Positions 23,585 through 34,640 of a stretch of 64,000 nucleotides of DNA are shown here, in pieces (the first letter of the stretch is position 1; the number at the start of each line of letters is the position of its first letter). Source of the DNA: Symsagittifera roscoffensis (lineage: Eukaryota; Xenacoelomorpha; Acoela; Convolutidae); NCBI RefSeq assembly GCF_963678635.1, contig NC_087062.1:67253415-67317414 (forward strand), in the 5' to 3' direction. The notes under the pieces are model-generated. The model was not told the DNA's origin and did no database searches. It saw only the letters and a program-made list of their open reading frames with translations. The position numbers were made by a program, and so were the translations under genes.

Positions 23585-26500
23585 TTTTCGACCGTGCTCG
23601 GTTTTTCTTGACCGTGCTCGAGGCATGTTTCGACCGTACTCGAGGTATTTTTCGACAATGCTCGACCATACTCGAGGTATTTTTCGACAATGCTCGACCG
23701 TGCTCGAGGTATGTTTCTACCGTGCTCGAGGTATGTTTCTACCGTGCTCGAGGTATGTTTCTACCGTGCTCGAGGTATGTTTCGACCGTACTCGAGGTAT
23801 TTTTCGACAATGCTCGACCATACTCGAGGTATTTTTCGACAATGCTCGACCGTGCTCGAGGTATGTTTCTACCGTGCTCGAGGTATGTTTCTACCGTGCT
23901 CGAGGTATGTTTCTACCGTGCTCGAGGTATGTTTCTACCGTGCTCGAGGTATGTTTCTACCGTGCTCGAGGTATTTTTCGACAATGCTCGACCGTGCTCG
24001 AGGTATGTTTCTACAGTGCTCGAGGTATGTTTCTACCGTGCTCGAGGTATGTTTCTACCGTGCTCGAGGTATGTTTCTACCGTGCTCGAGGTATGTTTCT
24101 ACCGTGCTCGAGGTATGTTTCGACCGTACTCGAGGTATTTTTCGACAATGCTCGACCATACTCGAGGTATTTTTCGACAATGCTCGACCGTGCTCGAGGT
24201 ATGTTTCTACCGTGCTCGAGGTATGTTTCTACCGTGCTCGAGGTATGTTTCTACCGTGCTCGAGGTATTTTTCGACCGTACTCGAGGTATTTTTCGACAA
24301 TGCTCGACCATACTCGAGGTATTTTTCGACAATGCTCGACCGTGCTCGAGGTATGTTTCTACCGTGCTCGAGGTATTTTTCGACAATGCTCGACCGTGCT
24401 CGAGGTATGTTTCTACCGTGCTCGAGGTATGTTTCTACCGTGCTCGAGGTATGTTTCTACCGTGCTCGAGGTATGTTTCTACCGTGCTCGAGGTATGTTT
24501 CTACCGTGCTCGAGGTATGTTTCGACCGTACTCGAGGTATTTTTCGACAATGCTCGACCATACTCGAGGTATTTTTCGACAATGCTCGACCGTGCTCGAG
24601 GTATGTTTCTACCGTGCTCGAGGTATGTTTCTACCGTGCTCGAGGTATGTTTCTACCGTGCTCGAGGTATTTTTCTACCGTGCTCGAGGTATGTTTCTAC
24701 CTTGCTCGAGGTATGTTTCTACCGTATTCGAGGTATGTTTCTACCGTGCTCGAGGTATGTTTCTACCGTGCTCGAGGTATGTTTCTACCGTGCTCGAGGT
24801 ATGTTTCGACCGTACTCGAGGTATTTTTCGACAATGCTCGACCATACTCGAGGTATTTTTCGACAATGCTCGACCGTGCTCGAGGTATGTTTCTACCGTG
24901 CTCGAGGTATGTTTCTACCGTGCTCGAGGTATGTTTCTACCGTGCTCGAGGTATGTTTCTACCGTGCTCGAGGTATGTTTCGACCGTACTCGAGGTATTT
25001 TTCGACAATGCTCGACCATACTCGAGGTATTTTTTGACAATGCTCGACCGTGCTCGAGGTATATTTCTACCGTGCTCGAGGTATGTTTCTACCGTGCTCG
25101 AGGTATTTTTCGACAATGCTCGACCGTGCTCGAGGTATGTTTCTACCGTGCTCGAGGTATGTTTCCACCGTGCTCGAGGTATTTTTCTACCGTGCTCGAG
25201 GTATGTTTCTACCGTGCTCGAGGTATGTTTCGACCGTACTCGAGGTATTTTTCGACAATGCTCGACCATACTCGAGGTATTTTTCGACAATGCTCGACCG
25301 TGCTCGAGGTATGTTTCTACCGTGCTCGAGGTATGTTTCTACCGTGCTCGAGGTATGTTTCTACCGTGCTCGAGGTATGTTTCGACCGTACTCGAGGTAT
25401 TTTTCGACAATGCTCGACCATACTCGAGGTATTTTTCGACAATGCTCGACCGTGCTCGAGGTATGTTTCTACCGTGCTCGAGGTATGTTTCTACCGTGCT
25501 CGAGGTATGTTTCTACCGTGCTCGAGGTATGTTTCGACCGTACTCGAGGTATTTTTCGACAATGCTCAACCATAATCGAGGTATTTTTCGACAATGCTCG
25601 ACCGTGCTCGAGGTATGTTTCTACCGTGCTCGAGGTATGTTTCTACCGTGCTCGAGGTATGTTTCTACCGTGCTCGAGGTATGTTTCTACCGTGCTCGAG
25701 GTATGTTTCGACCGTACTCGAGGTATTTTTCGACAATGCTCGATCATACTCGAGGTATTTTTCGACAATGCTCGACCGTGCTCGAGGTATATTTCTACCG
25801 TGCTCGAGGTATGTTTCTACCGTGCTCGAGGTATTTTTCGACAATGCTCGACCGTGCTCGAGGTATGTTTCTACCGTGCTCGAGGTATGTTTCTACCGTG
25901 CTCGAGGTATGTTTCTACCGTGCTCGAGGTATGTTTCTACCGTGCTCGAGGTATGTTTCTACCGTGCTCGAGGTATGTTTCGACCGTACTCGAGGTATTT
26001 TTCGACAATGCTCGACCATACTCGAGGTATTTTTCGACAATGCTCGACCGTGCTCGAGGTATGTTTCTACCGTGCTCGAGGTATGTTTCTACCGTGCTCG
26101 AGGTATGTTTCTACCGTGCTCGAGGTATGTTTCGACCGTACTCGATGTATTTTTCGACAATGCTCGACCATACTCGAGGTATTTTTCGACAATGCTCGAC
26201 CGTGCTCGAGGTATGTTTCTACCGTGCTCGAGGTATTTTTCGACAATGCTCGACCGTGCTCGAGGTATGTTTCTACCGTGCTCGAGGTATGTTTCTACCG
26301 TGCTCGAGGTATGTTTCTACCGTGCTCGAGGTATGTTTCTACCGTGCTCGAGGTATGTTTCGACCGTACTCGAGGTATTTTTCGACAATGCTCGACCATA
26401 CTCGAGGTATTTTTCGACAATGCTCGACCGTGCTCGAGGTATGTTTCTACCGTGCTCGAGGTATGTTTCTACCGTGCTCGAGGTATGTTTCTACCGTGCT

Positions 26501-27412
26501 CGAGGTATTTTTCTACCGTGCTCGAGGTATGTTTCTACCTTGCTCGAGGTATGTTTCTACCGTGTTCGAGGTATGTTTCTACCGTGCTCGAGGTATGTTT
26601 CTACCGTGCTCGAGGTATGTTTCTATCGTGCTCGAGGTATGTTTCGACCGTACTCGAGGTATGTTTCTACCGTGCTCGAGGTATTTTTCGACAATGCTCG
26701 ACCGTGCTCGAGGTATGTTTCTACCGTGCTCGAGGTATGTTTCTACCGTGCTCGAGGTATGTTTCTACCGTGCTCGAGGTATGTTTCTACCGTGCTCGAG
26801 GTATGTTTCTACCGTGCTCGAGGTATTTTTCGACAATGCTCGACCGTGCTCGAGGTATGTTTCTACCGTGCTCGAGGTATGTTTCTACCGTGCTCGAGGT
26901 ATGTTTCTACCGTGCTCGAGGTATGTTTCTACCGTGCTCGAGGTATGTTTCTACCGTGCTCGAGGTATGTTTCGACCGTACTCGAGGTATTTTTCGACAA
27001 TGCTCGACCATACTCGAGGTATTTTTAGACAATGCTCGACCGTGCTCGAGGTATGTTTCTACCGTGCTCGAGGTATGTTTCTACCGTGCTCGAGGTATGT
27101 TTCTAACCGTGCTCGAGGTATGTTTCTACCGTGCTCGAGGTATGTTTCTACCGTGCTCGAGGTATGTTTCTACCGTGCTCGAGGTATGTTTCTACCGTGC
27201 TCGAGGTATGTTTCTACCGTGCTCGAGGTATGTTTCTACCGTGCTCGAGGTATGTTTCTACCGTGCTCGAGGTATGTTTCGACCGTACTCGAGGTATTTT
27301 TCGACAATGCTCGACCATACTCGAGGTATTTTTCGACAATGCTCGACCGTGCTCGAGGTATGTTTCTACCGTGCTCGAGGTATGTTTCTACCGTGCTCGA
27401 GGTATGTTTCGA
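23585..27412 (+). repeat. Large 22-bp minisatellite with 32-bp variants
   Basis: About 3.8 kb of near-perfect tandem repeats. The main unit is 22 bp and contains CTCGAGGTATGTTTCTACCG plus TG. A second form has TATTTTTCGA in place of TATGTTTCTA and is followed by an extra CAATGCTCGA, making 32 bp. Pairs of 32-bp units, the second beginning CCATACTCGAGG, recur among runs of 22-bp units. I estimate roughly 160 units. Every unit has the palindrome CTCGAG. No plus-strand frame of the unit contains a stop, so all three frames stay open for kilobases (one from 23,690 to 27,028). These frames are by-products of the repeat, not evidence of genes. Confidence 0.97.
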
Positions 27413-27525
27413 AATTGTGCTCGTCCCAAACCCCTGTCTCGACTTTTATTTTTCGGCCGAGCAGGGACATGTGTTCAACTTTGAAAGCCGAAACATAAAG
27501 TGACCACCTCGACCCGAGGAGCAGC
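27413..27525 (-). repeat. Right flank of the minisatellite, inverted element end
   Basis: The array passes into AATTGTGCTCGTCCCAAACC and ends with CCGAAACATAAAGTGACCAC then CTCGACCCGAGG. The last part is the reverse complement of the left end of the Gypsy-borne seed (CCCGGGTCGAGGTG, CTCACTTTATGTTTCG). An element end therefore closes the array in inverted orientation. Confidence 0.7.
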
Positions 27526-27984
27526 AGTGGGAGAGCCAAGGGCTAATACACATGACAACATAAGGCAGTGGCAAAGCTGGGCGATTTACATTGCCAACGT
27601 TTTGGAGTAAGTGAATTGATTACAAGAAACAACTTTCATTCGAATCATTGTAAATCATAATTGAATCACCGTAAACTTATAACTGAATTCATAAACAAAA
27701 CTAGACCGCACTGTTATCGTATTTTTCTTGTTCCTGAATGTGATATTTCACCTGCTTATTAACTACTCCATTTATTGTTTTAAAAAAAAACTACTCGTAT
27801 CATGACAAGTCTTAAATGTTTCGACTGCTTTTCTTGTGTTGTTTTTGCAAAGACAAGCGGAAAGATAGAAGTTTTGAGTTTAGCGACGCAATATTGGAAA
27901 TATTAGCTGGCCTCATATCAACTTCAAAAGATTTTTGAGCCAGATCATTTTGTTTTCAAGGACCGGGTCACGACTGAAAAAGAA
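27526..27984. other. Unique-looking spacer
   Basis: No gene or repeat is recognised. The sequence includes a CATTCG/AATCATTGTAAATCATAATTG stretch and ordinary AT-rich DNA, and separates two inverted copies of the satellite-related element. Confidence 0.4.
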
Positions 27985-28140
27985 TCATTGAGACAGGGTT
28001 TTGGTCGAGCACAAATTTGAAAAATTCCACGAGTACGGCCGAAACATACCTCGAGAACGGTCGAATAATGTCGAAACATACCTCGAGCACGGTCTAAACT
28101 ACCTCGAGCGTGCTCAAATATAGTCAAAATTTGAGTCAAA
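27985..28140 (-). repeat. Short inverted relative of the minisatellite element
   Basis: Contains GAGACAGGGTTTTGGTCGAG, the reverse complement (with changes) of the sequence just right of the big array at 27,413-27,440. Three or four diverged repeats follow (AAACATACCTCGAGCACGGT and similar) in the opposite orientation. This looks like an unexpanded copy of the same element, about 0.6 kb away. Confidence 0.7.
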
Positions 28141-28511
28141 TTGCAAACCAAGATTCCAAAAGATAATTACGAGGCCAAACTGTGCATTTTGTACATTGTA
28201 AGCGGACTCCGCAACAAGGACGCTCCCTTTGTTCTGATTTTGTTCTTTCATTCATTTTGATCTTTCCGACAAAATTTTAACATGTTTAAAGACTTGTCTC
28301 TGGAATCCAGGAACATACAGACACAGAATTGTGCACCTATCCAGTGCCTAGTTTGGCCTCGTAATGATAGAAAAAATGCTCTATATGGAAAAAGATAGAA
28401 CAAAATGCTGAAAAATGATATCTAGTTATTGTAAACAACTCTAATCAATTTTTTCTCACAAGATATTACGCGAAAAGCATAAATTATAACCTTTGAACCA
28501 GATGACTCATT

Positions 28512-28685
28512 TTGTTTCAAAGTCGAAACATAACCGAATTCAGTCGAGCACGGTCAAAACATATCTTGCTTGGGTCGGGTATGGTCGAGAATTTTTGTTT
28601 CAGTCGGACACGGTCGAAACATACCGATTTTGGTCGAGAGGCTCGAAACGTAAAAACGAGCACCTCGACCCGGGTGCTTCTCAAC
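28512..28685 (-). repeat. Second short inverted relative of the satellite element
   Basis: Reverse-oriented copy with both ends recognisable: it begins TTTGTTTCAAAGTCGAAACA (right end of the Gypsy-borne seed) and finishes GAGCACCTCGACCCGGGTGC (left end of the seed). Four diverged repeats lie between. It is not inside a Gypsy element, so the seed occurs independently of the retrotransposon. Confidence 0.7.
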
Positions 28686-28737
28686 ATAGTTTTCTAGAAC
28701 ACAAATTTTGCGAAATCAGCCATAATGGCAAATTGTT

Positions 28738-28900
28738 CCACCCTCCCCCCCCCCCCCCCCCCATTTTTTCCCCGTCCATTTTCAGTAAACGGGGTGGGGT
28801 AAAATGAGGAGGAGTAAACTGGGGGGGGGGGGGGTGGGTGTTGAGGTGTAAATAGGGAGGAAAACAGGGGGGGGGGGGTAAATACGGAGGGGGTAAACGG
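28738..28900. repeat. Poly-C and poly-G tracts, G-quadruplex potential
   Basis: A run of about 20 C at 28,743-28,762 is followed on the same strand by G runs at 28,820-28,833 and 28,867-28,878, set in imperfect GTAAACGGGG/GTAAAATGAGG repeats. The plus strand has G-quadruplex-forming runs and the minus strand the matching C runs; the C and G tracts could also pair as a long hairpin. Homopolymers of this length are prone to assembly error. Confidence 0.85.
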
Positions 28901-29009
28901 GGTATATAAGACAAAAATTATAAAAATTGAAAAGTGAAATGTAACCTTTTATGAAACCTAATACGTACCAAACAGGAAATGCAATAACTTTGAATACTTT
29001 TTGACTAAC

Positions 29010-29220
29010 TTCTCGAAAAATCCGTTATAACCGATTGTAACCAATTATAAGGGATTATACTGGCGTAAGAAATATTTAAAAAATAATCCAATTTCAATTG
29101 ATTAAAATCGATTATAATCGATTATAATGGATTATAATGATATGAAAAAAAAAACTAGGATTATAATCAATTTTTGATGGATTATAATCGATTACTTTTA
29201 TAAATTTATAGATAATGATA
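29010..29220. repeat. GATTATAATC-type short repeats
   Basis: Imperfect 10-11 bp repeats built on the palindrome GATTATAATC, for example ATCGATTATAATCGATTATA around 29,108-29,130. Spacers and substitutions increase toward the edges. No gene. Confidence 0.7.
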
Positions 29221-29363
29221 ATGAAATGACAATATAATCGATATATCCACTAAAAAGGCAGAGAACGAATGCTATAAAATTGGCAATGATTTTGTAAGCA
29301 TCAAAGAGAACAATTTTGATTGTGACTTGAGATGGTAAAAAAACACAAACGCACTTCGTAATA

Positions 29364-30089
29364 CGGTGCTGATTTAAATTAACCGGATAAAACGCGTTGA
29401 ACTTGAAATTTAAAACGCGTTTTTCTCAAATTGGGATGAGTTTAGGTAAAAACTTATGATGACAAAACTTGCTTAAAATTTTAGCAACATTAGAATGGTT
29501 TAATTTGTTTTGCGAAATTCGGGTCCAAGATTTTACCCCAAAAATGGGTCATTCGGTTTTTCTTAGTTAATCAAAAATTACGCCATCAAATACCCAGTCG
29601 ATCGCAGACATAATTAGATCAAAGTGAGCTCCGTACGGAGCCCAACAAACTTTAAGAAGGGTATATTCTCCAAAAAAAAATTGGAAATCGTTTAAAAATT
29701 GTTTTTAAATAAATAGTTGGTATTTTTATAGTAAAAGCGACCTTTTTTGTCTATCAAACAAAAATAATTTAACTTATACAATGTTTTGGAGAATAAACCC
29801 TTCTTAAAGTTTGTTGGGCTACGTAAGGAGCTCACTTTGACATAATTATGTCTGTGATCGACTGGGTATTTTTGGCGTAATTTTTGATTAACTAAGAAAA
29901 GCCAAAATGACCCACTTTTGGGGTAAAATTTTGAGCCCGAATTTCGCAAATTTCGCACATTAATTCTGCTAAAATTTTAAGCAAGTTTTGTCTTCATAAG
30001 TTTTCACCTAAACTCAACCCAATTTGAGAAAAACGCGTTTTAAATTTCAAGTTTAACGCGTTTTGTCCGGTTAGTTTAAATCAGCACTG
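29364..30089. mobile_element. Tc1/mariner-type foldback (long inverted repeat) element
   Basis: A 726-bp element with two inverted arms of about 305 bp (29,364-29,675 and 29,783-30,089) around a 107-bp spacer. The outer ends read CGGTGCTGATTTAAATTAAC and, on the other strand, CAGTGCTGATTTAAACTAAC. Each end is directly flanked by TA, the target duplication of the Tc1/mariner superfamily. The arms differ by scattered substitutions (about nine in ten bases match by eye). No transposase is encoded, so it is non-autonomous. A transcript through it would form a 300-bp hairpin. Confidence 0.85.
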
Positions 30090-31779
30090 TATGACACTAC
30101 GTTCACTAGCTTGCGTGTGTAAAAAAAGAGGTACTTTTGAATGAAACGCGAGAAAAATTTCTTTCGCGGAAATTATTTTTTTTTGTAATACTTAGGCCAT
30201 TCTTTGAAAATGCACTGATATTAATGGGCATAATTGAGACAATTTGAGGCCAACGGCATGCTATCGCCTCAAAAAACAACTTAAAAGAGGTGTTCAAACT
30301 GTTCTAGAACTCATTTTTGGGGTTTACATACTTGAAAATGCTCATTCCCGTAATCTTTCGAAACGGTAGTTGGAAAAACAGATCTTTTAACACACACAGT
30401 TCTAATATCATTTTAGAGTGGCTTGCGCAGTCAAACACTCAAAAGATTAGCATATGGCTTTCAGAGCATTGCACCTGCGAACTTGCAACTATTTTTGTAT
30501 TTAAAATTCGAATGCTAATACATCTCGCCTTGGATTCCACAATTCCAAAACATGCTAAACCGGATTTTAAAAAAGCTAATCATACAGTTCCATATTATGG
30601 GAAAATGCTTATCATATAATCCCAACAAACAGCACATATGAAAAAGTTTACAAGATAAGTATTTTTCCATGCAATTGTATGACAAGCATTTTACCATGGA
30701 ATTTTTTGCGTTTCGCTTTATAATTGTAATTCGCCCTGAAAGTGTTCTCAAATGAGAAAACCAACAACATAACTGACAGATAAAACAAAGTATTTGCTGT
30801 ATGCTAAGTCGGATAAAAATTGAATTGCACTCAAAATTATTTTTAGAAAACGTAATTTTTTGTATATGACTGCGAAACCCGTGAGAATCAAAGGTCACAA
30901 AGGTCATTGTGATCCTTGATTCTTTTATGTAAAAAGACTAGGGGTGGACAATTTATAGGCAAAAATTTGAATTATTTTTCGAACAAAAAACAGGTTTAGC
31001 AACTAAAACGAGAACTAGAAAAAAACTTTCTCAGTTTTGGAATTTTTGTATGGAAAAAATTTTAACCACAAAATTTTCATAAATGGAAATTGTAGAATAA
31101 GCAAAGATTGTTTGAAAAAATAAATTGATGACCAAAATAATCTTTTTCTTTTGAAACCCGATGTAAACTCATATTCTATAGAACCCACACTTGGAATTGT
31201 ATGATAATCAGTTTTTCCAAATGAAATTGTGACAACCATTTTTGTTGTATGGAGGTCACCCCGGGGCATTGATGCGGAAGTGAAACAGAAAAAGACCAAT
31301 TTTTAAGGTAGTGCCAACTTTTTTTCAAATTCATATGCTTTTCAATGCAAGTCGTATTTACAAGTCTTGTATTTGTTTCCTTCAAACCTTAAACAAAAAA
31401 AAATCGATGTCCAGAGTGAGCATCTGAAAATTTTTTAAATAAATAGTTTTGCTTAAAACAAAACAAGTAAGTAATTTTTTTTTAATTTTAAAACGAGATC
31501 GCGTCGTGAACAAAAAACGAGATCGTGATCAAAAAAATGTAATCAAACGGGAAATTGTACTTTTTTGTTTAGTTTTTCTGTTATTCGTGTAAAAATTCGC
31601 CGAGTAGAATTCATTTTGAGCAATCAGAGATTCCAGATTTGACATTTTTGCTAAATAAATCAATACAAAGTCCTGCAGATTTGAAATTGCGCTGCAAGCA
31701 AATTGCCAAAATCGATTGATCCAAATCTTCTGATGGCTCAAAATTTTTGTTGGGAAATTGAGAGGGTTATGTATTTCAG
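30090..31779. other. AT-rich region with no recognised gene
   Basis: Short open frames on both strands (up to 130 codons on the minus strand at 30,907-30,515) have no recognisable motifs and look like chance frames. The 5' exons of the glycosyltransferase that starts at 31,780 were sought here and not found. Confidence 0.4.
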
Positions 31780-31928
31780 GTTCCAGGTGTCTCATTTGAG
31801 TGATTTGTTAAGACTGGCCCTGCTGTTCAAGTACGGAGGCATTTACTCCGACTCCGATATTCTGGCGTTCAAGTCGATAGACTTACAAGCAGACAGCTAT
31901 GTTGTCAGACTCAGGGGCGGACAAATTG
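31780..31928 (+). CDS. A4GALT-like glycosyltransferase, exon with DXD motif
   Basis: Internal exon of a Golgi alpha-1,4-galactosyl/N-acetylglucosaminyltransferase-like protein (GT32 family), which transfers a sugar from a UDP-sugar to a glycolipid or glycan. The exon reads SHLSDLLRLALLFKYGGIY then SDSDILAFKSID. The Asp-Ser-Asp (31,850-31,858) is the metal-binding DXD motif, and SDLLRLALLFKYGGIY is the hallmark stretch before it. It opens after TATTTCAG (or 7 bp later after TTCCAG at 31,787) and ends at a perfect donor, ATTG|GTAAGT, leaving one base of a codon. Upstream exons with the membrane anchor are not found in the window. Confidence 0.85.
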
Positions 31929-34269
31929 GTAAGTTCGCAAAACAACCTCGTTTGTTTGGAGTTGTTTAAAAGTTTGATATGAAAACGATGAGAAATAACT
32001 TCAGCCAGTTAGGAATCAGCTTCATAAATCTTAATAAAATTTGCGGTTTCTGCTATTCGCAGAGGATCTATGAAAGGCTAAACAGTCAGTGTTAGCATAG
32101 TCCGTTTCTCTTTATTTACCCACATTCCTGTAATTTTGTTGAACGAAGCTCTTTTTTGCGTCTAGAATTTTCACGTGGTACCTTAAGACGTGGTACCACT
32201 ATTACTATTGCAGCCAAAATCTGTCAAGCTAAGGTAGATCTGAAACTAGAGGTCAATAAAAGAACTCGTCCTTAACTGGGTTAATTACAATGCTCTTTCA
32301 AAGTTTAAATTAAATATCTACTGAATAAATTACTTAAAGTCCAACTTCAGTTTTGTGTTGTAAATGGAACAAAATCTTTGCTTCTACAAATTTCTAAAAC
32401 GTGCCTCAATTCGGTTTAAATTTCGTTTTGGGTCGAGGTTTTGGACTTATTTGTTTTTTTTTCAAAGTTTGGTATGATTTGACTTACTCGATCGAATTGG
32501 GTTGTGTCTTATTCAGTTTTTTCCGATTTTTTCGGCAAAAGAGACATCTAGCTAGACTTTGTTCAAATAAACTTAGAAGTATTTCAACCCGTTCAAATGT
32601 AAAGCTAAAATTGGCCTGTCTCGACTTTCATGACTGCCGTGACCAAAAACAAAAAAGTGATCGGTTTCAACCTTAAACTGATTTTTTTAAACCGTTTTTT
32701 TTGCATAACTTTATGAAAACCAGTATCTCCTGATCAATAAAATCTAATCAAACGAAAAAATGTAATGTTTTTGTTATGGCCAACCTCGAAGTATGGGAAA
32801 GAAGTAAAGATAAGTGTTCGTTTTTTCAATTTTTTCCCAGCAATTTTTAAGCTTTATTTATCGGGATTCGGACTCTTTAAGAAAATTCAAAAAAGTCGTC
32901 TCACTCTCAAGAAAAACGGGTCCGAGAATTTCCGATTTTCAGACGAGACTAGAGAGAACTCGCTGAGAGGATTGCCTTTCATTTAAAGATAGCTTACTGC
33001 TTTTTTTGCTATGTTCACTTTATTCAATTGAGATTTTTAGAGAAAAAATTCAGGTTAGTCTTACAGCAAGAATTGCAAAAATGAACTTTAAATTTTTGTT
33101 TCCTTTCTTAAATTAATTTGGTCTGAATATTGTGTGCTACTTGCACAGAAAAGAGCTACATTTTTCATTGACGCTACCAGTTGAAATCAAAAATAACTGT
33201 CGTAGATTCACATATAAGCTTCCAAACTTCTTAAAAAGTTTCTTCTTTGAAAGAACTGCTCTTGTTATTCAAATAACAGTTGGAAAATTCTGATGTTTAC
33301 CCCTGATGTAAGTGACGTTGAGCGCTTGGTTAGACTTCGAAGAAAATGAAGAAAATGTAGGCTTTCGGTGATTTGCTTCTGAAGACTATTATCAACTACA
33401 GAATTTACAATTTTGCCGAAAAATAAATGAAAAAAAAAACACTAAAACTCTCGTTGGTGTGTTACTGTTTTGCAAAAAACTCGAAAACAGCAGCGTACAA
33501 ATTTATTGCAACTTATAGTATATAATATCAAAATAAACGTACATTCGATTAATCTAATTTCTTTTCAACGTACTTACCATAAGTCACTTGGCCTGCGACG
33601 TTCTTAAATTGGTCAAGAAATTTTTTTGGTATCTCATCTTTGTTGTTTTAGTATTCGTGGAATCAATATCGGTTAACAATTTGAATTGGATATTGTTGTG
33701 TAGCAGAACTTTTTTCCTAATAACACTTTAAAGAAGTAGCTACCATGAGAGCGTTTGATGCAGAGGAGCTTCATAGTTCGAAGAAGATAATAAACTTCTG
33801 AGTCTTTTAAGATCAGACCTTTTTCCGTATAGAAGGACGTTTTTTGCTACGATTTAAATTGTTTAACAATTTTTTGGTGTTATATAAGCAGCAGATTCAA
33901 ATTTACGTTTACAAACACAGGTTTTACGATCAAACTTAGTTAATTCTCAAGTGATATGATAGTCCATTGCTGCAAGGATCACCGTTTATTATTGCAGATG
34001 ATTTTAGACCAGGGCCTTGATAAATATGGTTATCATTTTGATTGCAATACAGCCTCTGGCTGTATATAAGGCTTTTAAACCCTCTGCCATTCGTAAAAGT
34101 ATTTGTTTGACATGTTCTTGGTCCGTCCATCAATCTGAAGCTCATGTGATTGGAATCTTAACTTTTGTTACCAAATAATATAAATTCAGTTTTTTTGAGT
34201 TCAGATTGTGAAAACAAAAGTAACCTAGTAAATTGTTGGCTGAATCTTCAAGTTTTCAAAATAAAGTTC

Positions 34270-34640
34270 TAGATTTATTTTTTTATTCCACTTGAGATCA
34301 AAAATGTATCGTCTGCGGTAATTATAATCTGACAATCTGAGGTGTTTTTCATATCTTTACCTAAACTTTCATTTCGATATTTAAACTAAAATCGTTACTA
34401 TACGTATAAATAAAAAAGAAGCCGTAGAATGGTTCCTTGCAACACCCCTCTACTTAAAACATTACATTTGGTTTCTGCATCTGTTAAGCAGCTCATTATA
34501 AGATCAAATGAGACCCTCTCCAAAGCTTTATTTTAAAACTTTTGAATTAAAGTTTTATGATCTATTGAATCAAAAGCTTTCGATATAAGAGTGCGTCTTT
34601 TAGAACTGCAGCGATATCAATTTTTGCTCGAACTATTTTT
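34270..34640 (-). pseudogene. LINE (non-LTR) reverse transcriptase fragment
   Basis: Minus-strand remains of a CR1/Jockey-like RT, the enzyme that copies the LINE RNA at its target site. In order: SKAFDSIDHKTLIQKF (the AFD motif with the first catalytic Asp), a TAA, then LIMSCLTDAETKCNVLSRGV and GVLQGTIL (family usual GVPQGSIL), LLFYLY and, one frame away, IIITADDTFLIS at about 34,340-34,310, equivalent to the YADD catalytic box with Tyr changed to Thr. Only about 370 bp are left, with no 5' or 3' end. It lies antisense in the glycosyltransferase intron. Confidence 0.75.

Noticed and set aside
23585-27412. CRISPR array
   Set aside because: Units are contiguous with no unique spacers, and the window is eukaryotic.
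23532-27503. Several very long open frames (500 to over 1,100 codons) as protein genes
   Set aside because: They are the same 22-bp repeat read in three frames, have no unique amino or carboxy part, and overlap one another fully.
30515-30907. 130-codon minus-strand frame as a gene
   Set aside because: Cys/Phe/Ile-rich with no motif, no homologous frame nearby, and typical of chance frames in AT-rich DNA.
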